The translations under genes and the position numbers were made by a program. A stretch of DNA of 64,000 bases from Mycobacterium sp. E787 (GTDB taxonomy: Bacteria > Actinomycetota > Actinomycetes > Mycobacteriales > Mycobacteriaceae), in assembly GCF_001668725.1 (NCBI RefSeq), contig NZ_LZKL01000132.1:1-64000 (forward strand). Reading direction: 5' to 3'. The notes beneath the pieces are model-generated. The model was given only the letters and a program-made list of their open reading frames with translations. It made no database searches and was not told where the DNA came from. Positions 51,017 through 60,843 of the stretch are shown one piece after another; position 1 is the stretch's first letter; each line of letters opens with the position of its first letter.

Positions 51017-51216
51017 TGGATAAATTGGACTCGATCGGAAAGAAGGGCGCCCCCGCGGGACGCTCAGGGGGTACGGCCGCCGGCAATAGTTGCCGACGGG
51101 CAAAATCCGCGTCGGCATGGATGACGATCGCCGCAGCTGCCGATTCAAACCGCGAATTTTTGCCGCAAACTCGGTTTCTTGGTGGTGACTGTGAGTTTGG
51201 GCATAAGGTTCTGGAC

Positions 51217-51231
51217 GCCGGCTAGGCCGGC
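51217..51231. terminator. GC hairpin at 3' end of SnoaL-like gene
   Basis: GCCGGC-TAG-GCCGGC is a perfect 6-bp stem with a 3-nt loop, spanning the stop codon of the leftward SnoaL-like gene. It may act as a U-less terminator for the malQ-LLM-SnoaL transcript. Confidence 0.4.
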
Positions 51232-51692
51232 TCGCGCGGGAGCAGTTTCCGGACCGGGCGGGTCTCAATAGCGTTGATGGTCAGGGCCCGGCGGCCGATC
51301 CGCCAGCCGGCGTCGGTCAGCCGGTAGTCGTCGTCGTAGCGCAGGTGCCACACCACGTCGACCACCTCATCCCCGCGCGGGCTCCAGTGGTGCGCGACGC
51401 AAGCGACGCGCCCGGTGGCGGCGCCGGGGCCTGCGCCCTCGTCATAGACCTCGCCGATGATCGCGTGCTCGGTGCGGGTCACGGCCGCGACGGCGGCGAC
51501 CGCGGCCGCGACGGCCTGCCGGCCCCGGTGGGAGTGGACGGGCTGCAGCGCGGCTGGCGGGTCGGGCAGTAGCAGCTCGCCCGTCTGGGTGAAAAGCTCT
51601 ACGACGCAATCGAATCGGCGGTCGTCGACGTTGGCCGCATAGCGGTGCACCATGTCGCTCAGCGCCGTCCGATCGCCGCTGGAAAGGGTCAT
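51222..51692 (-). CDS. SnoaL-like (NTF2-fold) protein
   Basis: This 156-residue SnoaL_4-type protein has RTALSDMVHRYAANVDDRRFDCVVELFT, then VWHLRYDDDYRLTDAGWRIGRRAL. Such domains act as small hydrolases, isomerases or dehydratases, or as binding proteins. It lies 7 bp after the LLM flavoenzyme gene on the same strand, which implies a shared transcript and possibly a common substrate. Confidence 0.82.
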   Translation of the reverse strand: MTLSSGDRTALSDMVHRYAANVDDRRFDCVVELFTQTGELLLPDPPAALQPVHSHRGRQAVAAAVAAVAAVTRTEHAIIGEVYDEGAGPGAATGRVACVAHHWSPRGDEVVDVVWHLRYDDDYRLTDAGWRIGRRALTINAIETRPVRKLLPREPA

Positions 51693-51699
51693 GACGAGG

Positions 51700-52593
51700 T
51701 CAGGGCGTCAGGGACAGTCGTTGGGCGCACGCGGACAGGACGTCCTTGGCCTCTTCGATGTCGGCGGTCGGCGGCATCGCCAACACGATCCGGTCGGCGC
51801 CCTGATCGACGAGGCCGCCCGCGCGTTCGGCGTCGATCTTGGTGACCGCGTGGCCCAGCGAGACTTCCAGGGCGTCCGGATCGCGGCCCGCGGCGGACGC
51901 CTCGTCGCGCATCAGCGCGAGCAACGACGCGAGTTGCGGGCCCGCCACACCCAGCGGTTGGAAGCCGTCTCCCGAGCGGCCCGCGCGGCGGGCCGCCGCC
52001 CGGCTGTGTCCGCCGATGTGGATGGGAAGCCGTTCGCGTGCAACCGGTTTCGGATAACACATGACGTCGTCGAAATCGAAGAACTCGCCGTGATGGCCGG
52101 CCCCCTGCGGTCGGTCGGCCCACAGCGCCCGCAGCACGGCCAGCTGCTCGTCGACCCGCCGGCCCCGGCTGTCGAACTCCGCGCCGCAGGCGGCGAGCTC
52201 CTCGGAGAGCCAGCCCACGCCGACGCACAGCCGCAGCCGTCCACCCGAAAGCGCGTCGACCGTCGCCGCACGCTTGGCGAGCACCACCGGATGGTGGTTG
52301 GGCAGCACCAGGACACCGGTGGCCAGCCCCAGGCGGCTGGTGTGGCCGGCCAGGAAGGCCAGCAGGTCGAGCGGGTCGGGAATCGGGCAGTCGGCGGACA
52401 GGCCGACGCGCCCGGAGCTGTCGTAGGGGTAGACGCTGTCGTAGCGGGTGAGCAGGACGGTGTGCTCGACCACCACGATCGATTCGAACCCGCAGCGCTC
52501 CAGGTGGCCCGCGAAGCTCACCATCCACTCGGGATCCGCGGTGACACCGTCGGCGACCGGGGCCACCACCCCTACCCTGACCGAAGCGCTCAT
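51700..52593 (-). CDS. LLM-class F420-dependent oxidoreductase
   Basis: This 297-residue luciferase-like TIM-barrel protein has GFESIVVVEHTVLLTRYDS, DPLDLLAFLAGHTSRLGLATGVLVLPNHHPV, GRLRLCVGVGWLSEEL and IHIGGHSRAAARRA. This is the TIGR03619 F420-dependent group. It uses F420 rather than FMN to oxidise or reduce an unknown substrate. It starts at ATG 52593 after malQ. Confidence 0.88.
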   Translation of the reverse strand: MSASVRVGVVAPVADGVTADPEWMVSFAGHLERCGFESIVVVEHTVLLTRYDSVYPYDSSGRVGLSADCPIPDPLDLLAFLAGHTSRLGLATGVLVLPNHHPVVLAKRAATVDALSGGRLRLCVGVGWLSEELAACGAEFDSRGRRVDEQLAVLRALWADRPQGAGHHGEFFDFDDVMCYPKPVARERLPIHIGGHSRAAARRAGRSGDGFQPLGVAGPQLASLLALMRDEASAAGRDPDALEVSLGHAVTKIDAERAGGLVDQGADRIVLAMPPTADIEEAKDVLSACAQRLSLTP

Positions 52594-52614
52594 GGGCCGA
52601 AGCTAACAGGCCGG

Positions 52615-54780
52615 TTACGCCCGGGGCGCGATCGCCTCGCGGACGGCCTCGGCCAGCGCGGCGGCCCGCCGATCGGTGAAAACGTCCTCGAGCGTGACCG
52701 GCCGGCCGTCGGGTCCCGTCAGCGGAACCCGCCAGTTGGGGTATTCGTCGGTGGTGCCCGGCTGGTTCTGGGTGCGGCGGTCGCCGACGGCGTCGGTCAG
52801 CGCCACCCCCAGCAGGCGCGACGGCGTCCGGCCCAGGTATCGGTACAGCGCGAGCACCACGCGCTCCGGGTCGTCCTGAACGTCCGGGCCGTCGTCCAGC
52901 AACCCGACCCGGCGCAGCTCGGCCATCCACCCCGCCAGGTCGGCCCGGTCGGATTCGAGCTCGGCCTCCACCGGCCGGGTGAGCAACCCCAGGGACTCCC
53001 GCAGCCGCACGTGCTCGCCGGCCAGGTAACCGGCCGTCGGCGGCAGATCGTGGGTGGTGACCGAAGACAGGCAGTACTCGCGCCAGCGCTCGGCGGGCAG
53101 TGGGCCGCCGGTTCCGTCGCGGTCCAATTCGAACCAGAGGATCGACGTGCCCAGCACGCCGCGCAACAACAGGTAGTCGCGGACCCAGGGCTCCACGGTG
53201 CCGAGGTCTTCGCCGACGACGAGCGCCCCGGCCCGGTGCGCCTCCAGCGCGACGATGCCGATCATCGCCTCGTGGTCGTAGCGCACGTAGGTGCCCCGGG
53301 TCGGCGGCGCGCCCCGCGGGATCCACCACAGCCGGAACAGCCCGATGATGTGGTCGATGCGGACACCGCCGGCGTGCCGCAGCTGCGCCCGGATGAGCGC
53401 CCGAAAAGGCCGGTACTCGCGCTCGTCCAGGCGGTCCGGACGCCACGGCGGCTGCGACCAGTCCTGGCCGAGCTGGTTGAACTCGTCCGGCGGCGCGCCC
53501 GCCGTCACACCCGGCGCCATCGCGTCCTGCAGGGCCCACGCATCGGCGCCGTCGGGGTGCACGCCCACGGCGAGGTCATGCATGACGCCCAACGCCATCC
53601 CGGCCCGGATCGCCTGCGACTGCGCCGCGGCGAGCTGGTCGTCGAGTTGCCATTGCAGCCAGCGGTGGAAATCGACTGTGTCCGAATTCCTTTCGGCGAA
53701 ACCCGCGACACCGGCGGCGTCGGGATGCCGCAGCGAGTCCGGCCAGCGATGCCAGTCGCCGCCGTATTCCTCGGCCAGTGCGCACCAGGTGGCGAAGTCG
53801 TCGAGCGCACGACCCTCCCGCTCGCGGAATGCGGCATAGGCCAGCTCGCGGCCCGCCGACCGCGGTACCTCGTGCAGCAGCGTGAGCGCCGCGCGTTTGG
53901 CGGCCCAGGCGCCGTCGCGGTCGATGGCGTCGAGCCGGCCGGCCCGCCGTTGCACGTCCGACCGCAGCCGGCGCACCCGGCCGCGCTTGGTGAGCTCGGC
54001 GTACTCCGGGATCGCCTCGACGCGGAGATAGATCGGGTTGACGAACCGGCGCGACGTCGGCAGGTACGGCGACGGCTCCATCCGGCCCGTCACCCCCGAA
54101 AACCCGGCCGCGTGCAGCGGGTTGACGAGCACGTAGTCGGCGCCGTGGCACGAGGCCGACCAGACGGCGAGGTCGGTCAGGTCGGTGAGATCGCCGACGC
54201 CCCACGACTGCCGGGAGCGCACGCTGTAGAGCTGGGTGGCCAGGCCCCACGCGCGCCGGACCCCGAGCTGTTCGGGCAGGCCGAGCCAGTCGGGCGTGAC
54301 GATCAGCGCGGTGCTGGTCTCGGCGGCGCCGGACCGCAGATGAATCCGGTGGTAGCCCAGCGGCAGGTCGGCGGGCAGGACGAAGCTGGCCTCGCCGATC
54401 CAGCGCCCGTCCAGATCGAACGGCGGCGTGAAGTTGTCGACCTGCTGCACCCCGCCGCGCACCGTGCCGTCCTCGAGCTGCAGCCACACCTCGGCCGGGT
54501 CGCCGTGCGTGACATGGGCCCAGAACCGGATCTGCTCCCCGGTGCGCCCGACGATGGTCGCCGGCATCCGGCGCTGCCAATACGACCGACGGTGCGCGGT
54601 CAGGGCCGCGTTGCGCTCCTGTTCGGTGCCGGCCGCGACCCCGAGCGCGGCGAGCACCGCCACCAGCGTCTCCTCGGGCACGGGCACCGCGCGACCCGTC
54701 CAGTCCTCGTACTCGGTCGCGATACCGAACCGGCGGGCGAGTTCGACCAGCGAGGGCGCGAGCTCCGTCATGCCGCTCAT
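52615..54780 (-). CDS. malQ: 4-alpha-glucanotransferase (amylomaltase)
   Basis: This 721-residue GH77 enzyme has an N-terminal mycobacterial extension (about 1-150), then the catalytic barrel with SRQSWGVGDLTDL, SPYLPTSRRFVNPIYL, the nucleophile region GGVRIDHIIGLFRLWWIP, the acid/base region VVGEDLGTVEPWVRDYL and SVTTHDLPPTAGYL. It transfers maltodextrin segments in glycogen and maltose metabolism. The gene directly left of eccB5 matches Rv1781c. It is transcribed away from ESX-5. ATG 54780 or ATG 54771 may be the start. Confidence 0.95.
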   Translation of the reverse strand: MSGMTELAPSLVELARRFGIATEYEDWTGRAVPVPEETLVAVLAALGVAAGTEQERNAALTAHRRSYWQRRMPATIVGRTGEQIRFWAHVTHGDPAEVWLQLEDGTVRGGVQQVDNFTPPFDLDGRWIGEASFVLPADLPLGYHRIHLRSGAAETSTALIVTPDWLGLPEQLGVRRAWGLATQLYSVRSRQSWGVGDLTDLTDLAVWSASCHGADYVLVNPLHAAGFSGVTGRMEPSPYLPTSRRFVNPIYLRVEAIPEYAELTKRGRVRRLRSDVQRRAGRLDAIDRDGAWAAKRAALTLLHEVPRSAGRELAYAAFREREGRALDDFATWCALAEEYGGDWHRWPDSLRHPDAAGVAGFAERNSDTVDFHRWLQWQLDDQLAAAQSQAIRAGMALGVMHDLAVGVHPDGADAWALQDAMAPGVTAGAPPDEFNQLGQDWSQPPWRPDRLDEREYRPFRALIRAQLRHAGGVRIDHIIGLFRLWWIPRGAPPTRGTYVRYDHEAMIGIVALEAHRAGALVVGEDLGTVEPWVRDYLLLRGVLGTSILWFELDRDGTGGPLPAERWREYCLSSVTTHDLPPTAGYLAGEHVRLRESLGLLTRPVEAELESDRADLAGWMAELRRVGLLDDGPDVQDDPERVVLALYRYLGRTPSRLLGVALTDAVGDRRTQNQPGTTDEYPNWRVPLTGPDGRPVTLEDVFTDRRAAALAEAVREAIAPRA

Positions 54781-55101
54781 CTTGCTGCAGAACCCCGCGG
54801 CCCGGCTCGGTCAGCGGGCTTTTGCCCGAAGTGACCGTTCGCCAGGACTTGTCGGCCATCCCCGGTTAACATGCGCAGTGAAGACCTGAGGAATGCAGCC
54901 GGGGGATGAGTGGGGAACAGCAAAGAGTGCCGGCAGCGGCGACTCAGCGAGATGTAAATAGAAGGTGAAGCGCAGGGCAACGCGTGGCGGGGCCCGCGCC
55001 GGTCCCTTACGGTTGTCACGGTTGTACGAAGCAATTAGCGCGACGGATGTTTTCGAAGGACAATATCCAGGGCGTTCAAGCAGACCGGATGGTGAAATAG
55101 C
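54781..55101. promoter_or_regulatory. 321-bp intergenic region upstream of ESX-5 operon
   Basis: No gene was found. It holds the divergent promoters of malQ and eccB5. The direct repeat ACGGTTGT-C-ACGGTTGT (55009-55025, 9-bp period) lies about 80 bp before the eccB5 GTG and could be a regulator site or overlap a -35 element. No PhoP-type (11-bp period) box was recognised. Confidence 0.35.
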
Positions 55102-56625
55102 GTGGCCGAAGAGAGTCGCGGGCAGCGAGGGTCGGGTTACGGCCTGGGGTTGTCGACCCGCACCCAGGTGACGGGCTATCAATTCCTGGCCCGTCGAACC
55201 GCGATGGCGCTGACCCGTTGGCGGGTCCGCATGGAGATCGAGCCGGGACGGCGTCAGAACCTGGCCATCGTGGCCTCGATCTCCGCGGCGCTGGTGATCT
55301 GCCTGGGCGCGCTGCTGTGGTCCTTCATCAGCCCGTCCGGTCAGATCAACGAGTCGCCGATCATCGCCGACCGTGACTCCGGGGCGCTCTACGTCCGCGT
55401 CGGCGACAAGTTGTACCCGGCGCTCAACCTGGCCTCGGCCCGGCTGATCACCGGGCGCCCGGACAACCCGCACCTGGTTCGGTCGAGCCAGATCGCGAAC
55501 CTGCCGCGCGGGCCCCTGGTGGGCATCCCGGGCGCACCGTCGAATTTCGCGCCCAAGACGCCGACCGCGTCGTCGTGGCTGGTCTGCGACACCGTGGCCG
55601 GGTCCACGGGGACGGGCGCGCCGTCGGGGGTCACCGTGACGGTGATCGACGGCACCCCGGACCTCAGCGGCCACCGCCAGGTGCTGAACGGGTCGGACGC
55701 CGTGGTGCTGCGCTACGGCGACGAGGCTTGGGTGGTCCGGCAGGGCCGCCGGTCGAAGATCGACCCGACGAACCGCTCGGTCCTGCTGCCGCTGGGTTTG
55801 ACTCCCGAGCAGGTCAGCCTGGCGAAGCCGATGAGCCGCGCCCTCTACGACGCGCTGCCGGTGGGGCCCGAACTGACGGTGCCCGACATCCCGAACGCGG
55901 GGTCCCCGGCGACGTTCGCGGGTGCGCCCGGCCCGGTGGGGACGGTGATCGTCACCCCGCAGATCAGCGGGCCGCAGCAGTATTCGCTGGTGCTGAGCGA
56001 CGGCGTGCAGACGCTGCCGCCCCTGGTGGCCCAGATCCTGCAGAACGCCGGCGGCCCGGGTGGCAACACCAAGCCGGTCACGGTCGAACCGTCGGCGCTG
56101 GCGAAGATGCCGGTGGTCAACAAGCTGGACCTGTCGTCGTACCCCGACAACCCGTTGAACGTGATGGACATGCGGGAAAACCCGGCGACCTGCTGGTGGT
56201 GGCAGAAGAGCTCCGGCGAGAACCGGGCCCGCATCCAGGTCGTGTCCGGTGCCACCCTGCCGATCCCGACCAAGGAAATGGGCAAGGTGGTGTCCCTGGT
56301 GAAGGCCGACACCACCGGCCGCGAGGCCGACCAGGTGTACTTCGCCTCCGACCACGCGAACTTCGTGGCCGTCACCGGCAACGACCCCGGCGCCAAGACG
56401 ACGGAATCGCTGTGGTGGCTGACGGACGCGGGCGCCCGGTTCGGGGTGGACGACACCCGCGAGGCCCGCGAGGCGCTGGGCTTGAAGACCACGCCGAGCC
56501 TGGCGCCGTGGGTGGCGCTGCGGCTGCTCCCACAGGGCCCGACCCTGTCCCGAGCAGACGCCTTGGTGGAGCACGACACGCTACCGATGGACATGTCCCC
56601 TGGAGATTTGGTGGTACCTAGGTGA
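55102..56625 (+). CDS. eccB5: ESX-5 type VII secretion core component EccB5
   Basis: This 507-residue protein has a short cytoplasmic N-terminus (RTQVTGYQFLARRTAMALTR), a single membrane helix at about residues 54-77, and a large extracytoplasmic domain with repeated segments and two Cys (VCDTV and TCWWW). It matches EccB5 (Rv1782) in length and in its place between malQ and eccC5. EccB is part of the inner-membrane ESX complex with EccC, EccD and EccE. The start is GTG. The stop overlaps the eccC5 start (GTGA). Confidence 0.96.
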   Translation: MAEESRGQRGSGYGLGLSTRTQVTGYQFLARRTAMALTRWRVRMEIEPGRRQNLAIVASISAALVICLGALLWSFISPSGQINESPIIADRDSGALYVRVGDKLYPALNLASARLITGRPDNPHLVRSSQIANLPRGPLVGIPGAPSNFAPKTPTASSWLVCDTVAGSTGTGAPSGVTVTVIDGTPDLSGHRQVLNGSDAVVLRYGDEAWVVRQGRRSKIDPTNRSVLLPLGLTPEQVSLAKPMSRALYDALPVGPELTVPDIPNAGSPATFAGAPGPVGTVIVTPQISGPQQYSLVLSDGVQTLPPLVAQILQNAGGPGGNTKPVTVEPSALAKMPVVNKLDLSSYPDNPLNVMDMRENPATCWWWQKSSGENRARIQVVSGATLPIPTKEMGKVVSLVKADTTGREADQVYFASDHANFVAVTGNDPGAKTTESLWWLTDAGARFGVDDTREAREALGLKTTPSLAPWVALRLLPQGPTLSRADALVEHDTLPMDMSPGDLVVPR

Positions 56626-59600
56626 AACGCGGATTTGCCCGGCCGACTCCGGAGAAGCCCCCGGTCATCAAGCCGGAGAACATCGTCCTACCGACCCCGC
56701 TGAGCATCCCGCCACCCGAGGGCAAGCCCTGGTGGATCGTGGTGGTCGGCGTCGTGGTGATCGGCCTGCTGGGCGGCATGGTCGCGATGACCTTCGCCAG
56801 CGGCTCGCACGTCTTCGGCGGCGTCGGCGCGATCTTCCCGATCTTCATGATCGGCGGCATGGCGATGATGATGTTCGGCGGCCGGTTCGGCGGCCAGCAG
56901 CAGATGAGCCGGCCGAAGCTGGACGCGATGCGCGCCCAGTTCATGTTGATGCTCGACATGCTGCGGGAGACGGCCCACGAGTCGGCCGACAGCATGGACG
57001 CCAACTACCGCTGGTTCCACCCGGCGCCCGACACCCTGGCCGCGGCCGTCGGATCGTCGCGCATGTGGGAGCGCAAGCCCGACGGCAAGGACCTCAACTT
57101 CGGTGTGGTGCGCGTCGGCGTGGGCATGACGCGCCCCGAGGTGACCTGGGGTGAGCCCCAGAACATGCCGACCGACATCGAGCTGGAGCCGGTGACCGGT
57201 AAGGCGCTGCAGGAGTTCGGTCGCTACCAGAGCGTCGTCTACAACCTGCCGAAGATGATCTCCCTGCTGGTCGAACCCTGGTACTCGCTCATCGGGGATC
57301 GCGAGCAGGTGCTGGGCCTGATGCGCGCGATCGTGTGCCAGCTGGCGTTCTCCCACGGGCCAGACCACGTGCAGATGATCGTGGTCAGCTCCGATCTGGA
57401 GCAGTGGGACTGGGTGAAGTGGCTGCCGCACTTCGGCGACCCCCGCCGCCAGGACGCGGCGGGCAACGCCCGGATGGTCTACAGCTCGGTGCGCGAGTTC
57501 GCCGCCGAGCAAGCCGAATTGTTCGCCGGCCGTGGGTCTTTCACGCCCCGGCACGCCAGCTCGTCGGCCCAGACCCCGACGCCGCACACGGTGATCATCG
57601 CCGACGTGACCGACCCGCAGTGGGAGTTCGTGATCAGCGCCGAGGGCATCGACGGCGTGACGTTCTTCGACCTGACCGGCGCGCCCATGTGGGCGGCCGT
57701 CCCGGAGCGGACCCTGCGGTTCGACGACCGGGGCGTCATCGAGGCCCTGCCGCGCGACCGCGACACGTGGATGGTCATCGACGAAAACGCGTGGTTCTTC
57801 GCCCTGACCGATCACCTGAGCATCGCCGAGGCCGAGGAGTTCGCGCAGAAGCTGGCGCGCTGGCGGCTGGCCGAGGCGTACGAGGAGATCGGTCAACGGG
57901 TGGCCCACATCGGTGCCCGGGACATCCTCACCTACTACGGGATCGACGATCCGGCCGAAATCGACTTCGACGCGCTGTGGGGCAAGCGGACCGACTCGAT
58001 GGGCCGGTCGCGACTGCGGGCGCCGTTCGGCAACCGCTCCGACAACGGCGAATTGCTGTTCCTGGACATGAAGTCGCTGGACGAGGGCGGCGACGGCCCG
58101 CACGGCGTCATGTCCGGAACGACCGGTTCGGGTAAGTCGACGCTGGTGCGGACGGTGATCGAATCGCTGATGCTCGGCCACCCGCCGGAGGAGCTGCAGT
58201 TCGTGCTGGCCGACCTCAAGGGTGGCTCCGCGGTCAAGCCGTTCGCGGGCGTGCCGCACGTGTCGCGCATCATCACCGACCTGGAGGAAGACCAGGCGCT
58301 GATGGAGCGGTTCCTGGACGCGCTGTGGGGCGAGATCGCCCGCCGCAAGGCGATCTGCGACAGCGCCGGTGTCGACGACGCGAAGGAATACAACTCGGTG
58401 CGCCTGCGGATGCGGGCGCGCGGCCAGGACATGCCGCCGCTGCCGATGCTCGTGGTCGTGATCGACGAGTTCTACGAGTGGTTCCGCATCATGCCGACGG
58501 CCGTCGACGTCCTCGACTCGATCGGGCGTCAGGGCCGCGCCTACTGGATCCACCTGATGATGGCGTCGCAGACCATTGAGAGCCGGGCCGAAAAGCTCAT
58601 GGAGAACATGGGTTACCGGTTGGTGCTGAAGGCGCGCACCGCGGGGGCGGCGCAGGCGGCCGGCGTGCCGAACGCGGTGAACCTGCCGGCCCAGGCCGGT
58701 CTGGGTTACTTCCGGCGCAGCCTCGAGGACATCGTCCGGTTCCAGGCCGAATTCCTTTGGCGGGACTACATTTCGCGCGGCATCACCATCGATGGCGAGG
58801 AAGCCCCGGCGTTGGTGCACAGCATCGATTACGTTCGTCCGCAACTGTTCACCAACTCGTTCACCCCGCTCGAGGTCAGCGTAGGGGGACCGGAGCTGGA
58901 GCCGGTGGCGGTCCACTCGAACGGCGAGGCGCTCGAGGTGGCCGAGGCCGACGGCGAGGAGGACGAGGAAGGGATCAGGGTGCCGAAGGTCGGTACGGTG
59001 ATCATCGACCAGCTGCGCAAGATCGACTTCGAGCCGTACCGGCTGTGGCAGCCGCCGCTGAACCAGCCCGTGGCCATCGACGAGCTGGTGAATCGGTTCA
59101 TCGGCCACCCGTGGCAGCAGGACTACGGTTCGGCCCAGAATCTCGTGTTCCCCATCGGGATCATCGACCGCCCGTTCAAGCACGACCAGCCGCCGTGGAC
59201 GGTCGACACCTCCGGGCCCGGCGCCAACGTCCTGATCCTGGGGGCCGGCGGTTCGGGCAAGACGACCGCGCTGCAGACGCTGATCTGCTCGGCCGCACTG
59301 ACGCACACGCCCGAGCAGGTGCAGTTCTACTGCCTGGCCTACAGCGGCACGGCGCTGACCACCATCGCGCGCCTGCCGCACGTCGGTGAGGTGGCCGGTC
59401 CGACGGACCCCTACGGCGTGCGCCGTACCGTGGCCGAACTGCTGGCGCTGGTCCGCGAGCGCAAGCGCAGCTTCCTCGAATACGGCATCGCCTCGATGGA
59501 CGTGTTCCGGCGCCGCAAGTTCGCCGGAGAGGCCGGCCCGGTGCCCAACGACGGGTTCGGCGACGTCTACCTGGTGATCGACAACTACCGGGCGTTGGCC

Positions 59601-60791
59601 GAGGAGAACGAGGTGCTGATCGAGCAGGTGAACCTGATCATCAATCAGGGTCCCTCGTTCGGCGTGCACGTGGTCGTCACCGCGGATCGCGAGTCCGAGC
59701 TGCGGCCGCCGGTCCGCAGCGGTTTCGGTTCCCGGATCGAACTGCGCCTGGCCGCGGTGGAGGACGCCAAGCTGGTGCGTTCGCGCTTCGCCAAGGAGGT
59801 TCCGGTCAAGCCGGGACGCGGCATGGTCGCGGTCAACTACGTCCGCCTCGATGCCGACCCGCAGGCCGGCCTGCACACGCTGATCGCCCGGCCCGCGCTG
59901 GCCAGCACGCCCAACCACGTGTTCTCGTCCGACAGCATCATCGAGGCCGTCAGCCGGCTCGCGAGCGGGCAGGCCCCGCCGGTGCGCCGGCTGCCGGCGC
60001 GCTTCGGCGTGGAGCAGGTGCGCGAGCTCGCGGCCCGCGACACGCGCCAAGGCGTGGGTGCCGGCGGAATCGCCTGGGCCATCTCGGAATTGGACCTGGC
60101 GCCGGTGTACCTCAACTTCGCCGAGAACGCGCACCTGATGGTGACCGGCCGGCGCGAGTGTGGGCGCACCACGACGCTGGCCACCATCATGTCCGAGATC
60201 GGCCGGCTCTACGCGCCGGGAGCCAGCAGCGCACCGCCGCCACCGGCCGGCCGGCCGTCGGCCCAGGTGTGGCTGGTGGACCCGCGCCGTCAGCTGCTGA
60301 CCGTGCTGGGCTCGGAGTACGTGGAGAAATTCGCGTACAACCTCGACGGCGTTCAAGAGATGATGAACGAGATGTCGGCCCTGCTGGCCAGCCGCGAACC
60401 ACCGCCCGGCCTGTCCGCGCAGGAATTGTTGTCGCACTCCTGGTGGAGCGGCCCGGAGATCTTCCTGATCGTCGACGACATCCAGCAGCTGCCCGCGGGC
60501 TTCGATTCACCGCTGCACAAGGCCGCCGCCTGGGTGACCAGGGCCGCCGACGTCGGCCTGCACGTGATCGTGACCCGCACGTTCGGTGGGTGGTCGTCGG
60601 CGGGCAGCGACCCGATGCTGCGGGCCCTGCACCAGGCGAATGCCCCGCTGCTGGTGATGGACGCCGACCCCGACGAGGGCTTCATCCGCGGCAAGATGAA
60701 GGGTGGGCCGCTGCCCCGCGGCCGAGGCCTGCTGATGGCCGAGGACACCGGGGTGTTCGTCCAGGTGGCGGCCACCGAGTTCCGCAAGTAG
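56622..60791 (+). CDS. eccC5: ESX-5 FtsK/SpoIIIE-type ATPase EccC5
   Basis: This 1389-residue motor protein has two N-terminal membrane helices (about 36-85), a DUF/stalk domain, and three ATPase domains. Walker A sites are GTTGSGKST (about 499), GAGGSGKTT (about 874) and the degenerate GRRECGRTT (about 1176, Arg for Lys). Walker B of the first domain is LPMLVVVIDEF. The C-terminal domains recognise Y-x3-D/E secretion signals of EsxB-like and PE substrates. It is a single continuous frame, as in Rv1783, and overlaps eccB5 by four bases. It energises export of PE/PPE proteins such as those encoded in this window. Confidence 0.97.
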   Translation: MKRGFARPTPEKPPVIKPENIVLPTPLSIPPPEGKPWWIVVVGVVVIGLLGGMVAMTFASGSHVFGGVGAIFPIFMIGGMAMMMFGGRFGGQQQMSRPKLDAMRAQFMLMLDMLRETAHESADSMDANYRWFHPAPDTLAAAVGSSRMWERKPDGKDLNFGVVRVGVGMTRPEVTWGEPQNMPTDIELEPVTGKALQEFGRYQSVVYNLPKMISLLVEPWYSLIGDREQVLGLMRAIVCQLAFSHGPDHVQMIVVSSDLEQWDWVKWLPHFGDPRRQDAAGNARMVYSSVREFAAEQAELFAGRGSFTPRHASSSAQTPTPHTVIIADVTDPQWEFVISAEGIDGVTFFDLTGAPMWAAVPERTLRFDDRGVIEALPRDRDTWMVIDENAWFFALTDHLSIAEAEEFAQKLARWRLAEAYEEIGQRVAHIGARDILTYYGIDDPAEIDFDALWGKRTDSMGRSRLRAPFGNRSDNGELLFLDMKSLDEGGDGPHGVMSGTTGSGKSTLVRTVIESLMLGHPPEELQFVLADLKGGSAVKPFAGVPHVSRIITDLEEDQALMERFLDALWGEIARRKAICDSAGVDDAKEYNSVRLRMRARGQDMPPLPMLVVVIDEFYEWFRIMPTAVDVLDSIGRQGRAYWIHLMMASQTIESRAEKLMENMGYRLVLKARTAGAAQAAGVPNAVNLPAQAGLGYFRRSLEDIVRFQAEFLWRDYISRGITIDGEEAPALVHSIDYVRPQLFTNSFTPLEVSVGGPELEPVAVHSNGEALEVAEADGEEDEEGIRVPKVGTVIIDQLRKIDFEPYRLWQPPLNQPVAIDELVNRFIGHPWQQDYGSAQNLVFPIGIIDRPFKHDQPPWTVDTSGPGANVLILGAGGSGKTTALQTLICSAALTHTPEQVQFYCLAYSGTALTTIARLPHVGEVAGPTDPYGVRRTVAELLALVRERKRSFLEYGIASMDVFRRRKFAGEAGPVPNDGFGDVYLVIDNYRALAEENEVLIEQVNLIINQGPSFGVHVVVTADRESELRPPVRSGFGSRIELRLAAVEDAKLVRSRFAKEVPVKPGRGMVAVNYVRLDADPQAGLHTLIARPALASTPNHVFSSDSIIEAVSRLASGQAPPVRRLPARFGVEQVRELAARDTRQGVGAGGIAWAISELDLAPVYLNFAENAHLMVTGRRECGRTTTLATIMSEIGRLYAPGASSAPPPPAGRPSAQVWLVDPRRQLLTVLGSEYVEKFAYNLDGVQEMMNEMSALLASREPPPGLSAQELLSHSWWSGPEIFLIVDDIQQLPAGFDSPLHKAAAWVTRAADVGLHVIVTRTFGGWSSAGSDPMLRALHQANAPLLVMDADPDEGFIRGKMKGGPLPRGRGLLMAEDTGVFVQVAATEFRK

Positions 60792-60818
60792 GACCAGCCG
60801 GCTGCGCCGGGGTTGGTC
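60792..60818. terminator. bidirectional hairpin between eccC5 and cyp143
   Basis: GACCA-g-CCGGC, loop TGC, GCCGG-ggt-TGGTC form an interrupted 10-bp stem directly after the eccC5 stop, in a 52-bp gap between convergent genes. It has no U-tract, which is common in mycobacteria. It probably limits read-through in both directions. Confidence 0.5.
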
Positions 60819-60843
60819 GACATGGTCGACGATCGGCCGGAGA

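Noticed and set aside
55009..55025. ACGGTTGT direct repeat as a PhoP box upstream of eccB5
   Set aside because: The period is 9 bp and the sequence does not match the 11-bp-period TCACAGC-type PhoP motif. It is noted only as a possible regulatory repeat.
56688..60437. Very long open frame on the minus strand opposite eccC5
   Set aside because: It is a shadow of the codon bias of a GC-rich gene. The translation is His/Arg/Gln-rich low-complexity sequence with no domain, while the plus strand encodes a complete EccC5.
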